Below are positions 9,216-20,679 of a DNA stretch of 64,000 bases, one piece after another (position 1 is the stretch's first letter; the number at the start of each line of letters is the position of its first letter). Position numbers and translations under genes: made by a program. This stretch comes from Clostridia bacterium UC5.1-1C12. GTDB lineage: Bacteria > Bacillota_I > Bacilli_A > Erysipelotrichales > Erysipelotrichaceae. The notes beneath the pieces were generated by a model, which worked only from the letters and a program-made list of their open reading frames with translations, searched no databases and was not told the origin of the DNA. The DNA is taken from contig BBZX01000001.1 of assembly GCA_001305055.1 (NCBI GenBank), positions 372,001 to 436,000 of the forward strand. Reading direction: 5' to 3'.

Positions 9216-10205
9216 TCAGCCCGTGAAAAGCGGCTCAATAGTATTTTTTATAAATGCGAGGCGGTCTTTCGCGCGGGGGACAAAATGTGAAGTGACGGCT
9301 ATGACCAAATCATGCTCGGTGTTGTAATAAATAACGTTGCCGCCATCCCCAACCGCTGCCGCTGAGCGTTTTTCTTCATCAACAACCCACCAAAGATAAC
9401 CATATGCCAGCTTTTCGCGCTCCCAAAATTTTGTCTCTGCGTGCTCAGCCTCACCCACTGCTCAGAGACGATTTGTTTGTCTTCCCAAACACCGTTATCT
9501 AAATATAATTGTCCTATTTTAGCCATATCTAACGTTGAAAGCGTCAAACCCCAGCCGCCGGCATTTAGACCTGTTAAATCAGCTGCCCAGCCGCTGATAT
9601 CCTTAGCCTTATTAAAAGCCATCTGTTCTTCTTTGCTGTTAAAATAAATACTTTTTTCGACTTTGATCCCCAAGGGTTCAAAAGAGATTCCCTGGCAAAT
9701 TCCAACACTGACTGACCGCTGGCTCTGCGTAAGATGCCGGTAAAAATATCCGGGCCAATCAAGGGTGTATAGTTAAAGGTTTCGACAGGTTTTCGGCCGC
9801 CTAATAAGTCCAGCGTAAATTTCAGCCAGTCATCACTTGTAAGTATTTGATGTAAGGCGGGATTCGATATTTAAACGGTGCCTGCATAATCAGCAAGTCA
9901 CGCAAGGTTATCTGCTGAATCATCTTCTCGCCTCTTTTAATCACATATTCAGGAAAGAAATCGAGCACCTTTTGATCAATACTTTTAATGATTCCTTGAT
10001 CTAATGCAATGCCGATAAGAGTTGAAACAATGCTTTTGGTTACGGAATAAACATGAACCATACTATCTGCATTACAGTCATTAAAATATTGCTCAAACAT
10101 TAGCTGTCCCTTTTTCATGACAACTATCCCTGTTGTATTTTTGTAATCCTTCATAACACAATTCTCAATTATTTTATACTGCTCCTGATTTATCATAATA
10201 CTCAT
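9216..10205 (-). CDS. Serine hydrolase, beta-lactamase class C/esterase family (frameshifted)
   Basis: Beta-lactamase-fold serine hydrolase of about 330 residues once three frameshifts (near 9465, 9685 and 9830) are repaired. The SxxK motif with the nucleophilic serine is SVTK in HVYSVTKSIVSTLIG. Downstream come GWGLTLSTLDMAKIGQLYL and the third-motif region GDGGN. There is no signal peptide, so it is probably cytoplasmic. Relatives include esterases and peptidases, and the substrate cannot be named. It lies directly after, and slightly overlaps, a MerR-family regulator gene, which suggests co-transcription from the MerR-type promoter. Confidence 0.8.
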
Positions 10206-11048
10206 TTTCCTTTCGATTCAGCACATTGGCTTTTTTTCGGATCGGCAAATAGACTTCCGTGATCAGCTCATCACAGCTTTTAACTTGGGAAGGATCATTT
10301 ACATAGACCTCAAATAAGGCGTCCTTACTTTCATAACCTTCCTGATCGATCCATTCACTCTGTCTAACATATACTGAAGGCAGATTATCATAAGAACCAG
10401 TTAGTACACTTTTCAAACAGAGGCCTGGTGAAAATCTCTGGTGCCTGTGATCCGCTCTTCGATCGGTATCGCAAATTCAGTATCCATCCCGCAGGGACTG
10501 AATTCATCACTGTGAAAAAGGACCATCGGTGCAGCTGCACAGGTCAGCTTATCCTGCACAAGCTTTCTAAATAAGGCAGCGAAACAATCCTCATACGCTG
10601 CCGGAAAGTCTGCCTGCTGAACCAACTTGCGGATTGACAGTAGATTCATTTCAGGAACCTCTACAAGCTGCACATCGATATCCTCCAAATATGAAAGGAT
10701 GGATTTGCCTTCCTTTAAAATCACTAAGTCATGATCCAGCTGATTGAGAATACCATTCATTACCTGTATCTGTTTTTCCATTTCTTGTCTGCGCTGAGAT
10801 AAGGCCAAATAAAGCAGATCGTTGAAGTGATTCTCTGATTGGATCAGCGCTTTGATCTGTTCCAATGAAAAGCCATAATTTTTCAATCTCTGAATGATCA
10901 GCATCGTTTCCAGCTGATTCATTGAATAGTAACGATAACCGGTTTCACGATTAATAAGCTCCGGCAAAATTAAGCCGATTTCAGCATAATAGCGCAATGT
11001 TTTCGCAGAAACCTTACATATTGCTGAGAATTCACCAATCGTCAGCAT
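10174..11048 (-). CDS. MerR-family regulator with GyrI-like effector-binding domain (frameshifted)
   Basis: DNA-distorting transcription activator of the BltR/BmrR type. The N-terminal winged helix-turn-helix is clear (IGEFSAICKVSAKTLRYYAEIGL, interrupted here for length, then TGYRYYS), followed by a dimerisation coiled coil at about 75-115. The C-terminal part resembles GyrI-like ligand-binding domains of multidrug sensors (TEFAIPIEERI ... CDELITEVYLPIRK). One missing base near 10415 splits the gene. The serine hydrolase gene follows with overlap. A characteristic MerR promoter with a 19-bp spacer lies just upstream. Confidence 0.87.
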
Positions 11049-11071
11049 AAAGCCACCTCCTGTCTAAACCT

Positions 11072-11102
11072 ATGGTACACCTTGCCCTAAGGGTAAAGTC
11101 AA
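11072..11102 (-). promoter_or_regulatory. MerR-type operator/promoter with 19-bp spacer
   Basis: On the minus strand TTGACT (11102-11097) and TACCAT (11077-11072) are separated by 19 bp. An imperfect dyad (plus strand ACCTTGCCC-TAA-GGGTAAAGT, seven of nine paired positions) fills the spacer. The over-long spacer with a central dyad is typical of MerR-activated promoters, so this regulator probably controls its own operon. Confidence 0.8.
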
Positions 11103-11162
11103 TATCGGAAATACATGGAGTATAACATGATTAAAAATAGATTACCATCTAACAAAAACAAG

Positions 11163-11207
11163 AAAACGATTCCTTTCAGTGAAATAAACTGAATAGGAAT
11201 CGTTTAT
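11163..11207 (-). terminator. Terminator after the 6-phospho-beta-glucosidase gene
   Basis: On the minus strand AAACGATTCCTATTCAGT pairs with ACTGAAAGGAATCGTTT around a short loop and is followed by T-rich sequence. It lies just past the gene's stop codon at 11209-11211. Confidence 0.8.
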
Positions 11208-11208
11208 A

Positions 11209-12654
<1,446 letters not shown>

Positions 12655-12658
12655 TCAA

Positions 12659-13909
12659 TTACTGAATTGCTTCATTTTGTTCAGCGCTCATCTGGGCAGC
12701 TAATTCCTTTTTCTCAACATATTTAAAGAATGGATAATAAATAATCACACCGATGACCAGCATCACTAATTGGAATACCGCAGCCCGCCAATCGCCGCCG
12801 GTTACTAGGAACCCGTTTAATACCGGCGGTGTCGTCCAAGGAATAGCAACCACCGGCATGCCGATTATTCCCGTGCTGCAGGCAAAATAATACAATGTCG
12901 TGGTTACTAAAGGTGCCACAATATAAGGAATCCACATAATTGGATTGAAAACGATCGGGAAGCCAAAAGCAACCGGCTCATTGATTTCAAAAATACCCGG
13001 AATAATTGACAGCTTTCCTAACTGGTTATACATTTTCACTTTTGATTGCAGCATCAGCAATACTAAAGCAATCGTAAGGCCCGTACCACCCATCCAGAAT
13101 CCAAAATACTGAAATCCATAAGCACCGATATGAGTTACGGTTTCACCAGCCTGCCAAGCTGCTGTGTTTTCAGCCAATAAAGCATACCACACAGGATACG
13201 TTAAACCTGAAATAACCGATTCATTAATTCCACAGCACCAAAGAGCTAAGGAAACGAAAACCACTAACAGCATCCCTGGCAGAGTATCCAAACCTCTAAC
13301 TAATGGACTGAAAACCAGAGTCAAAATAGCATTAAGATCTAAGCCTAATATACTAGTTAATACCCAAAACAACGTAATTACCACAAAGCCCGGAATCAAT
13401 ACAGAGAATGAATCAGCTACCATGGTAGGAACGCTGGCCGGTAATTTAATCGTAATATTGTTCTTCTCAAACATTTCTATGATTTTAGTAGAAATCAATG
13501 CAATCACAATCGCCAAGAATAAGCCAGTTGAGCCAAAATTAGCCGTACTGATCGTTCCATCAAGCTGAGTCTGCGTAATCACAAATGCAGTCAGCGAAAC
13601 AAAACCTGCCGACACTGGTTTTACACCCAACTGTTTCGCAACATTATAAGCCACTGAATAAACCGCAATAATTGCCATCAAGCCCATACATACAGTATTT
13701 GGAATGTTCAAATAAGCGCTGTAAGGTTCAATAAAATTCGTCCAAGCTTTAACCGGAAAACTTGTAATAATCATGAAGACACTGCCAATAATCGTAAATG
13801 GAATAATGGCTGCGATACCATCTCTTAATGCAACTATGTATTTATTTGAGCCAAATTTATTTACAGCCGGTAATAGTGTTCCCTCTATGAATGTCATTAG
13901 TTTTTTCAT
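12659..13909 (-). CDS. PTS cellobiose-type permease, EIIC component
   Basis: Membrane-embedded sugar transporter subunit of the lactose/cellobiose (Lac) PTS family, 416 residues with about ten hydrophobic helices. The EIIC signature IPGIFEINEPVAFGFPIV is present, and the N-terminus (LLPAVNKFGSNKYIVALRDG) is typical of CelB/LicC. It sits between the EIIB gene and the 6-phospho-beta-glucosidase. This context points to uptake of cellobiose or another beta-glucoside. The frame is intact. Confidence 0.93.
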   Translation of the reverse strand: MKKLMTFIEGTLLPAVNKFGSNKYIVALRDGIAAIIPFTIIGSVFMIITSFPVKAWTNFIEPYSAYLNIPNTVCMGLMAIIAVYSVAYNVAKQLGVKPVSAGFVSLTAFVITQTQLDGTISTANFGSTGLFLAIVIALISTKIIEMFEKNNITIKLPASVPTMVADSFSVLIPGFVVITLFWVLTSILGLDLNAILTLVFSPLVRGLDTLPGMLLVVFVSLALWCCGINESVISGLTYPVWYALLAENTAAWQAGETVTHIGAYGFQYFGFWMGGTGLTIALVLLMLQSKVKMYNQLGKLSIIPGIFEINEPVAFGFPIVFNPIMWIPYIVAPLVTTTLYYFACSTGIIGMPVVAIPWTTPPVLNGFLVTGGDWRAAVFQLVMLVIGVIIYYPFFKYVEKKELAAQMSAEQNEAIQ

Positions 13910-13924
13910 ACTCTTTCCCTTTCT

Positions 13925-14227
13925 TTAAGATAAGGCTTCAAGCGCCTGTGTCAATATATTTTCCCCATTGCATCGCCCATAATCAAGTTGACCGATCATC
14001 ACAAATTTTTTATCAGCTTGTCGGCATTTCATTTCAAAATCCCCTGACCGATAAGCAATTTGCGGAGCCAGCATGACGATATCCGCTTTAGGCAGATTCT
14101 CATCAATATCTTTCTCACCAACCGCCCATATCCGGCAATCCACACCTTTCTGCTTTGCCGACTCTTTCATTTTTGATACGACTAAGCTTGTTGAAAAACC
14201 ACCGCTGCAACACAATAATATATTCAT
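13925..14227 (-). CDS. PTS cellobiose-type EIIB component
   Basis: Cytoplasmic phosphotransfer protein of 100 residues. The phospho-accepting cysteine lies near the N-terminus in NILLCCSGGFSTSLVV, and the pattern VMLAPQIAYR is typical of the family. It receives phosphate from the adjacent EIIA and passes it to sugar bound by EIIC. It is separated from EIIC by only 15 bp. It is intact. Confidence 0.92.
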   Translation of the reverse strand: MNILLCCSGGFSTSLVVSKMKESAKQKGVDCRIWAVGEKDIDENLPKADIVMLAPQIAYRSGDFEMKCRQADKKFVMIGQLDYGRCNGENILTQALEALS

Positions 14228-14228
14228 T

Positions 14229-14537
14229 CTATTTCCCTCCTATCCTTTCATAAAGATGAATGAATTTCTGTGCTAAAATACATATCAGTTCTGCTGATGA
14301 CAAATGATCTAAAGCATGCGCGAGAATTAAATCGACATCAATCTTTTGACCGCCGGCCAGCAAATCCAATATATCTTTATGTACCTGATGAGCTAAAACC
14401 AATTCTTTATCCGCTTTCTCAAGTTCCTGTTTTGCTTTCTCAAATTCTTCTGTTTCCGCAAAGGCAATGCTCTCTAAAGCCATGCTCTTAGCATTACCCG
14501 CATGCAAAATAATCTCAAACCCTTTTTCAATTCCCAT
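14229..14537 (-). CDS. PTS lactose/cellobiose-type EIIA component
   Basis: Helical phosphotransfer protein of 102 residues. The active-site histidine is in the AHQVHKDIL segment, and the metal-site motif LILAHALDHL is conserved. It takes phosphate from HPr and gives it to EIIB. It lies 1 bp from EIIB and follows the regulator gene, so it belongs to the same operon. Confidence 0.92.
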   Translation of the reverse strand: MGIEKGFEIILHAGNAKSMALESIAFAETEEFEKAKQELEKADKELVLAHQVHKDILDLLAGGQKIDVDLILAHALDHLSSAELICILAQKFIHLYERIGGK

Positions 14538-14538
14538 T

Positions 14539-16446
14539 TCAATGTTCTCCTTGTTTTTCTATTTCATTAACTAATGTCTGGTAAGTAGGATTTTTTATTA
14601 AAGTAAGGATGCTTTCCTTATTTGATACCAGCTTTGCAAATTCTTCATACATCCGCTGTGCTTTAGCGCCATCCCCCTTTTTCACATTGCCGATCAATAT
14701 TACCTGCACATAATCATGGGTCCAAAAGACAGGTTTATTTAAGATTGTCACTGACATAAAGGTTTCATTTGTTTCCTGCATCAATGGATGCGGAAAAGCA
14801 ATTTTATTGTCTATTTCCGTTGAAAATAGTGCTTCACGGCGCAGAGTTTGCTCATAGAAATCCGCCTGCAGCTGATGATTTAATTTCAATCGCAAAACAA
14901 TCGCATTAATTATTTCATGCTTATTTTCACCTTTTATATCAGTCATAAAATCTTCGGGAGATAATATATCAATCAGACCCCAGCTTTCTTTTTGGGCAAC
15001 GAAGAAGTTATTGATATTACCGATATCATTGCTGCTCAGCATATGTGAAATCTGCAGTACAGGCTTCTGTAATTCATATGGAAGCGGTACTGTCGTCAAG
15101 ACATAATCATACTCATCAAGATTTTTTCATTCACTTCGTGTAGATCGGCAGTATCAATCCGTGAAATATATTTGGCAAAGTTTGATCTTACTTTAAAAGC
15201 CAGTAAATTTGCCATGCCGCCGCCGGTTGAACAGATTATCAAGATTTTTTTAAGGTTGATAATCTGAAGCTTTTCACGTTCAAGCGCAAGGTTAAAATGC
15301 AGTGCCAGATAGCCAATCTCATCTTCATCCAATCCCATATCAAATTCTTCTTCTAATACCATTGCCGCTTCAACCGCAATTTCATAGGCTAATGGGTAAG
15401 TTTTTTTAATATCACTGACATAGGGATTCCTGATGCCAAAATTAAATCGAATCCGGCTTATTAAAGGAATCATATGCAGGCCAAGAGATATGTAAAGTTC
15501 AAAGTCTTTAGAAAAATCTTTAGCGAATAAATCATTGATTCGATGAAATATCTTTTTAATCAAGCGATCCAGATCAAAATGAATCGATTCCTCAAATTTC
15601 TGGTATTTGTCTTGACTATATTTCTGATTGCCGCTGAGAAGCTGGGTCAGATAAGCAATTTCATGTATCGGCACAGGATCATGATTTCTATCTTCCATCA
15701 ATTCAGCAAGTTCACCGGCAGCATCGAATTCTTTCATTTCGCAGCAGTAGCTTAATTCCGCAACATCCATTTCAATGTAACAATCTTTCTGCATACGATA
15801 CATGGCAATTACCATATAAATTCTTATTGAATCTAAAGAGGTAGAAGACATCGATAATTCATGATGCTTAAGAATTTGTTTGATTTGATTCATCGCTAAT
15901 AAATTTTCATATTGATTTAATTGCTCTCTAGAAATATATGATGAATAAATGGATTGAATATATCGGCGGCGATCCCTTTCTTTCCCTTCGATTTTCATGC
16001 CATAAAAGGGTTTTGACACAATTTCTAACTGATATTTCATAAAATTTTTATTGATCTTATTCAATACCGAAGATATTTTCGCTCTTGAAAAATAATAAAT
16101 ATCTGTCAGTTCATCAATTTTTTATATAATTCTTCGTCGTAAGTAAAAAATAGGTCAGCTGAATTTCAAAATTTTCGTCACGATTTGCTTCTTCCTGCTG
16201 TGTGCCAACACTTTTCAGAAAAGAATTAAATCGCTGTTCATCATCAATAATCAAGCGAATACCGATACTTCTTTTTGATTCAATATGCGCGCCTTTTGTA
16301 CTTAATTCCCTCTTTAATTGCACAAGATCATTCTGTACAGTTTTGTATGAAACATTTAATCTTAACAATAAATCTTTGATTGTCATCGGCTCATGATTTT
16401 CTAATAATTCATGCAATAGAATGTTCAACCGTCTGTCTTGGTTCAT
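14539..16446 (-). CDS. LicR/BglG-type PRD transcription activator with EIIB/EIIA-like domains (frameshifted)
   Basis: Modular PTS-controlled activator of about 635 residues. In order: an N-terminal HTH (MTIKDLLLRLNVSYKTVQNDL), two PTS regulation domains (15.3-16.05 kb, with paired histidines such as LGLHMIPLI and LALHFNLAL), an EIIB-like domain (LIICSTGGGMANLLAFKV) and a C-terminal EIIA-like domain (IAFPHPLMQET). Frameshifts near 16070-16115 and 15097 split the gene. I choose ATG 16446 because AAGGAGAAAG precedes it. Its place at the head of the cellobiose-type operon suggests it activates that operon and is tuned by phosphorylation from HPr and EIIB. Confidence 0.88.
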
Positions 16447-16543
16447 TTTCTTTCTCCTTACAGTTATATAATGCACTGCTTTTATACTTATCTCCATACT
16501 TATTTATGCCGAATAGTTTTGGTAAAATCGCTTTTATATTAAA

Positions 16544-16577
16544 GAAAAAAGCTGGAATCACAGGGATTTCAGCTTAT
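16544..16577 (-). terminator. Terminator of the yqe-mtnN operon
   Basis: On the minus strand AAGCTGAAATC and GATTCCAGCTT form a stem followed by TTTTTTC. It overlaps the mtnN stop and lies upstream of the PTS regulator. Confidence 0.8.
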
Positions 16578-17250
16578 AATATTGCAACGATTTGTTTAGT
16601 GAACTCAGCGGATCGCTTTGAAGCTACACTGACATATTTCAGAAAATCCATCGGTGAGTCATCATTCACCGCTACATCTGAGAGTGAACGCAAAACGATA
16701 AATGGCAGTTTATAATACGCAGCTGCCTGAGCGATGCCGCCAGCTTCCATTTCAGCACAGATGCTTTCGGATAGAGCGATAAGATGCGCTCTATCTGACA
16801 ATCTTCATGAATAAACTGATCGCCGGTCGCTACCATGCCGATATGATAAGGAATTGCCATGTTTTGAAGAACTTGGCTGGTGATTTCAAGCAAGTGCTGA
16901 TCTGCTTCATAAAATAATCCATAACCGCTTTCCCCATCAATACCGCTGGTATCAAAATCATGCTGAACAACACGATTGCTGATAACTACATCAAGCACAT
17001 GTTCATCGGCCTTTAAACCGCCGGCAGTTCCAATATTCAAGAGCGCCTTCAATGGATAGTGGGCTGCGAGCACCGTCGCCGCGATAGCCGCATTTACCTT
17101 GCCGACACCGCTCAGACACAGCACAACCCTTTTACCGGCTAATTCTGCTTCATAAACGGTTGTGTGAACGACCTGCTTTTCTTCAGCATGTTCGCACAGC
17201 AGCAGCATTTCATCAATTTCTTTCTGCATTGCCGCAATGATCCCAATCAT
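16574..17250 (-). CDS. mtnN: 5'-methylthioadenosine/S-adenosylhomocysteine nucleosidase (frameshifted)
   Basis: Cleaves adenine from MTA and SAH in methionine salvage and methyl-cycle clearance. Visible are MIGIIAAMQKEIDEMLLL, the glycine loop LLNIGTAGGL, VATGDQFI, the substrate-binding segment AEMEAGGIAQ and the catalytic aspartate in VLRSLSDVA. One frameshift near 16780 separates the two halves. The gene overlaps yqeM by 4 bp and ends the long yqe operon, as a nucleosidase downstream of a SAM methyltransferase. Confidence 0.92.
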
Positions 17251-17960
17251 TGTTCTGCCCCCTTTTTCAAAATATAGAAATATTTTTCTCCTTCAGTGAT
17301 GCCATCATGAATAAAATCAGTCACGATATTCACTGAAAATCCGCATTTTTCAGCTTCAGTCTTCAGCCACAGCGGATCATACACACGCTGTATATGCTGT
17401 TCATAATGGGCATTGGCCGCTTCATCATAAAATACAAAATTCTGATAGATTAAATCATCATCGCTTTGAATACTCCACTCATAATTCGTACCGTCTAAAC
17501 AGCCTTCTTCAAGAAATTCTTCCTTAAATTCATCAAGCCGGTCTAAGGAATGAACATCAAAGATAAATGTTCCTTGCTCAGAGAGCAGTTCATACGCATG
17601 ATGCAAAAGATGAACGATCTGTTCGTCCTCCAGGATATAATTCAAGCTGTCACAAAGACATAGCATCAGTTCAGGCACAGCTTTTATCTTTAAGTCGATC
17701 ATGTTCTGAACACTCCAGTCGACCTTATCCGCATCGGGCTTTTGCTTTGCCTGATTAATCATCTCCGCAGATAAGTCGCTGGCTTCAATCGTGTAGCCCT
17801 TGCGCGCTAAAGCAAGTGTAATCTCCCCGCTTCCGCAGGCGCATTCCACAACATGTTTAAAATCGGCAGAACGTTCTATCAGATCGACCCATGCCTGCGT
17901 AGCCTCATCATCCTTCACCAATGAATCATAATGAGCAGCTAAAGCATGATACATATTCAT
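17247..17960 (-). CDS. yqeM: Class I SAM-dependent methyltransferase (YqeM-like)
   Basis: Rossmann-fold methyltransferase of 237 residues. Motif I is VVECACGSGEITLALA and the following acidic post-motif is IEASDLSAEMI. The position after rsfS matches yqeM in the Bacillus yqeG-comER cluster. The substrate is unknown. It overlaps mtnN by 4 bp and abuts rsfS. The frame is intact. Confidence 0.88.
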   Translation of the reverse strand: MNMYHALAAHYDSLVKDDEATQAWVDLIERSADFKHVVECACGSGEITLALARKGYTIEASDLSAEMINQAKQKPDADKVDWSVQNMIDLKIKAVPELMLCLCDSLNYILEDEQIVHLLHHAYELLSEQGTFIFDVHSLDRLDEFKEEFLEEGCLDGTNYEWSIQSDDDLIYQNFVFYDEAANAHYEQHIQRVYDPLWLKTEAEKCGFSVNIVTDFIHDGITEGEKYFYILKKGAEQ

Positions 17961-18292
17961 TAAAAATTCACCCGATCACAGCCGGCATACAGCTTCTCAA
18001 GCGCATAGACTGACCGTTCATTTTCTTCAAAGATATGGACAACAACACTGTCGGCATCAACAAGCACCCATTTGCTTTCCTTGTTGCCTTCGATATGTTT
18101 TAATGGCAGCTGTTCTTTTAAAAGATCTTCGCGGATATAATCAGCCAGCGCGTTAACCTGACGCAGATTACTGGCAGTCGTGATTACCACATAATCGATA
18201 AATGGATTATATTTATTAAAATCATAGACGATGGTGTTGTATCCTTTCGCTTTATCAATAGATTTCAAAATTGTTTCAAGCGTTTGATTCAT
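17960..18292 (-). CDS. rsfS: Ribosomal silencing factor RsfS
   Basis: Binds L14 on the large subunit and blocks subunit joining when nutrients are scarce. The 110-residue protein shows the family core YNTIVYDFNKYNPFIDYVVI, TASNLRQVNALAD and WVLVDADSVVVHIF. Its ATG overlaps the TGA of the nadD-yqeK gene. The frame is intact. Confidence 0.93.
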   Translation of the reverse strand: MNQTLETILKSIDKAKGYNTIVYDFNKYNPFIDYVVITTASNLRQVNALADYIREDLLKEQLPLKHIEGNKESKWVLVDADSVVVHIFEENERSVYALEKLYAGCDRVNF

Positions 18293-19310
18293 AATTTCTT
18301 CTCCTTCTTTAAATATGCCCGCTGCTGTGCATGAACCAGTTCATAGGCTTTATGCAGATACCCTTCGGCAAGAGCGATTTCCTGACTGGAATCATAATCA
18401 CGCAGCGGATCTAATTTGTCAGCCATATATAAAATCATCGCCAGTGGGTCTGTACTGTCTCCCTTGACATGATGATAGATGGCGTTCAGAATTTTTTATC
18501 ATTTAACCGATACTGTCTTTTTACAGTATTAGCTCCCAGATAACCATGCCAGATGGCCGGTGCTTCATCCAGGTATTGCGGAAATTGCGTCTGCATCCAA
18601 AGCCGTGCTTTTTCATAAGGCCATTGCTTGCAGATATCATGAAGCATCCCTGCTGTATAAGCCGCTTCCGCATCAAGACCATGGACTTGAGCCAAATGGG
18701 CGCTTAATGCCGCTACACTGACAGAATGCTGATAGCGCTTCTCACTCATTGAATGAGCTGCGTATTCATCAATATAAAGCCGCTCCAAAGCAATAATGGA
18801 ACGCACAGATGCGGGACAATACTGGAAAGCCCCTTGGCGGATCTGCGTACTGGATACCGGCATTTCTTCCATGTCCAGAATCGGCAGCTCATAAGCACAT
18901 TTAATCAATTCACCATTGCGGCGAAATATTTTAAAAGCTGCCAGCTGCAGACACTCCTCAATATTTTTCCATTGATCAAGCTGTGCTGCCTGATCAGCGC
19001 CTATATACCAAATAAATTCAGCCTTTGGATAACGCTTTTTTAAAGCTCTCAGCGTTCTTACCGTATAAGACGGAGCTGCCAGCTTTTCCTCAATCGTACA
19101 TAATTTCATATGCCGATATGGCGCAACCGCCGCTTTCACCATGGCTGCGCGGATGGCATAAGACGTCAGCGCCCGATCCTTCAGCGGTGTAGAAACCGTT
19201 GGAATAAACCAAACCTCTTTGCAGTGATCCTTCCGCAGTGCCCATTTTCCCATTGCCAGATGGGCATTGTGAATCGGATCAAAGCTGCCGCCCACCAAAC
19301 CAATCCGCAT
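18289..19310 (-). CDS. nadD: Nicotinate-nucleotide adenylyltransferase fused to YqeK-like HD phosphohydrolase
   Basis: Two enzymes in one chain. Residues 1-190 are NadD (GGSFDPIHNAHLAM; the SSTQIRQG motif), which makes nicotinic acid adenine dinucleotide for NAD synthesis. From about 195 there is an HD domain like YqeK, which hydrolyses Ap4A symmetrically (HSVSVAALSAHLA, GMLHDICKQW, then HH in IYHHVKGD and MADKLDP). In Bacillus nadD and yqeK are separate adjacent genes. A frameshift near 18490 hides the last 65 residues. Repaired, the stop TGA overlaps the rsfS ATG. The start overlaps yhbY by 32 bp. Confidence 0.9.
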
Positions 19311-19596
19311 CTTTTAATTCACACTTATTCTTTTTGCTGCGGCGATACAGGACAACCGTTTTGCCGATGATCTGTATAATTTCACTGTTGGTGGCGGCTG
19401 ACAGATCAAGCGCTGCTTCCTGAATGCCCACCGGGCATGTCTTCAAAGCATTCAGCTTCACAAGCTCATGCGCTTCCAAAGAATCCGACAAAGTAGCACA
19501 TAGATTGTCGGTAATACCCTCTTTACCGATCTGAAATAAAGGACGAAGCCTCTGCCCCATGCCTCTTAATTTAGTTTTATCACTTTTACTTAACAT
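19279..19596 (-). CDS. yhbY: YhbY-type RNA-binding protein (CRM domain)
   Basis: Small ribosome-assembly-linked RNA-binding protein of 105 residues. The CRM-domain pattern is visible (LRPLFQIGKEGIT, LEAHELVKLNAL, IIQIIGKTVVLYRRSKK). It lies between yqeH and nadD, as in Bacillus, with a one-base junction to yqeH and a 32-bp overlap with nadD. Confidence 0.92.
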   Translation of the reverse strand: MLSKSDKTKLRGMGQRLRPLFQIGKEGITDNLCATLSDSLEAHELVKLNALKTCPVGIQEAALDLSAATNSEIIQIIGKTVVLYRRSKKNKCELKDADWFGGRQL

Positions 19597-20675
19597 TAAA
19601 TCATTTCCTCTCTGAATGTCACATTGACATTTTTATCTGTATATACACGTATCTGAGATACACGCCCCTGAATGCAGAACCAACCAAGGCCATGGATCAC
19701 AACATCGATACTGCCATTCAGCCCATCTCGCTGTACCGTCACAAAATCTCTGAATGAGTTACTGATTGACGGCACGAGCAGCTCATTGATATGGTCTACC
19801 CACAGCTTATCCGCATTCTCCTGCTTGCCGCGATGAATTTTTAATCGGTCACTGAAGTAGCAGACACAGCTCACCGCTTCACAGTCCAATAAATCCAACC
19901 GCACCAAACCGCCTACGGAGACGCTTTGTGAACCTTTCAGCTGATAAACAATCGGCTTCACCTGTTTCATCGGGATAACATTCTTCAAATCCGCATCACT
20001 GATATGCGTCAGCAAGCTGTCTAAGCGTGTTAGGCCCGGGGTATCATAAATCACAAAATCTTCAAACGGCAGCTCGGTAAAATCCAAGGTCGTACCTGGA
20101 TGACGCGATGTAGTCAGCTGCGCTGAATTCATCAAAGCATTCAGCAGTGTTGATTTACCGGCATTAGCCATGCCGATCACTGCCACATCACGGTCATGAC
20201 GCAGCAGACGGATACAATTCTGCACTTCATCAATGCTGTAATTCATCTGCGTATTGGCATTCTTAACCAAATCTCCGCATATCACAATCCCCTTAACACT
20301 TATGCCTGTCTGCTTCAGTCGGCGCATGATAAACTGAGCCAGCTTTTCATTCCCCAGCGTATCCGGGAGCAGATCCCGCTTCGTACCAACCAGTACGATA
20401 TCCTTACCCGCTAAATGGCGGTTAATGCCGCTTAGCAGATTCGCTTCAAAATCAAACAGATCCACAACCCATAAAATCAAAGCATCCAGTTCAGCAACAC
20501 GGCTCAGCACTGAATCTGAATCAATTCCCTGCTTCATCGAAATCATCACGTCGTCATAATGCCGAATGCGAAAACAACGCTGACAATAATCAGCCTCCGG
20601 TTTAGGTGTATATCCGATCTGGCCGGCATCCTCGCTCTGCAGCTCAGCACCGCAGCCAATACATTTTTTACTCAT
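19596..20675 (-). CDS. yqeH: YqeH circularly permuted GTPase for 30S assembly
   Basis: GTPase required for small-subunit maturation. The zinc-finger head is CIGCGAEL followed by YCQRCF. The G motifs appear in permuted order: VGTKRDLL (G4) first, then the P-loop GMANAGKSTLLNAL (G1) and DTPGL (G3). I choose ATG 20675 because AGAGGT lies upstream and the protein then begins MSKKCIGCG. The yqeG stop is five bases before this ATG. The frame is intact. Confidence 0.94.
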   Translation of the reverse strand: MSKKCIGCGAELQSEDAGQIGYTPKPEADYCQRCFRIRHYDDVMISMKQGIDSDSVLSRVAELDALILWVVDLFDFEANLLSGINRHLAGKDIVLVGTKRDLLPDTLGNEKLAQFIMRRLKQTGISVKGIVICGDLVKNANTQMNYSIDEVQNCIRLLRHDRDVAVIGMANAGKSTLLNALMNSAQLTTSRHPGTTLDFTELPFEDFVIYDTPGLTRLDSLLTHISDADLKNVIPMKQVKPIVYQLKGSQSVSVGGLVRLDLLDCEAVSCVCYFSDRLKIHRGKQENADKLWVDHINELLVPSISNSFRDFVTVQRDGLNGSIDVVIHGLGWFCIQGRVSQIRVYTDKNVNVTFREEMI

Positions 20676-20679
20676 TCGT

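Noticed and set aside
9216..10205. Acquired beta-lactamase resistance gene
   Set aside because: No signal peptide, and the motifs fit the broad serine hydrolase/esterase family. No evidence of transfer or of activity on beta-lactams.
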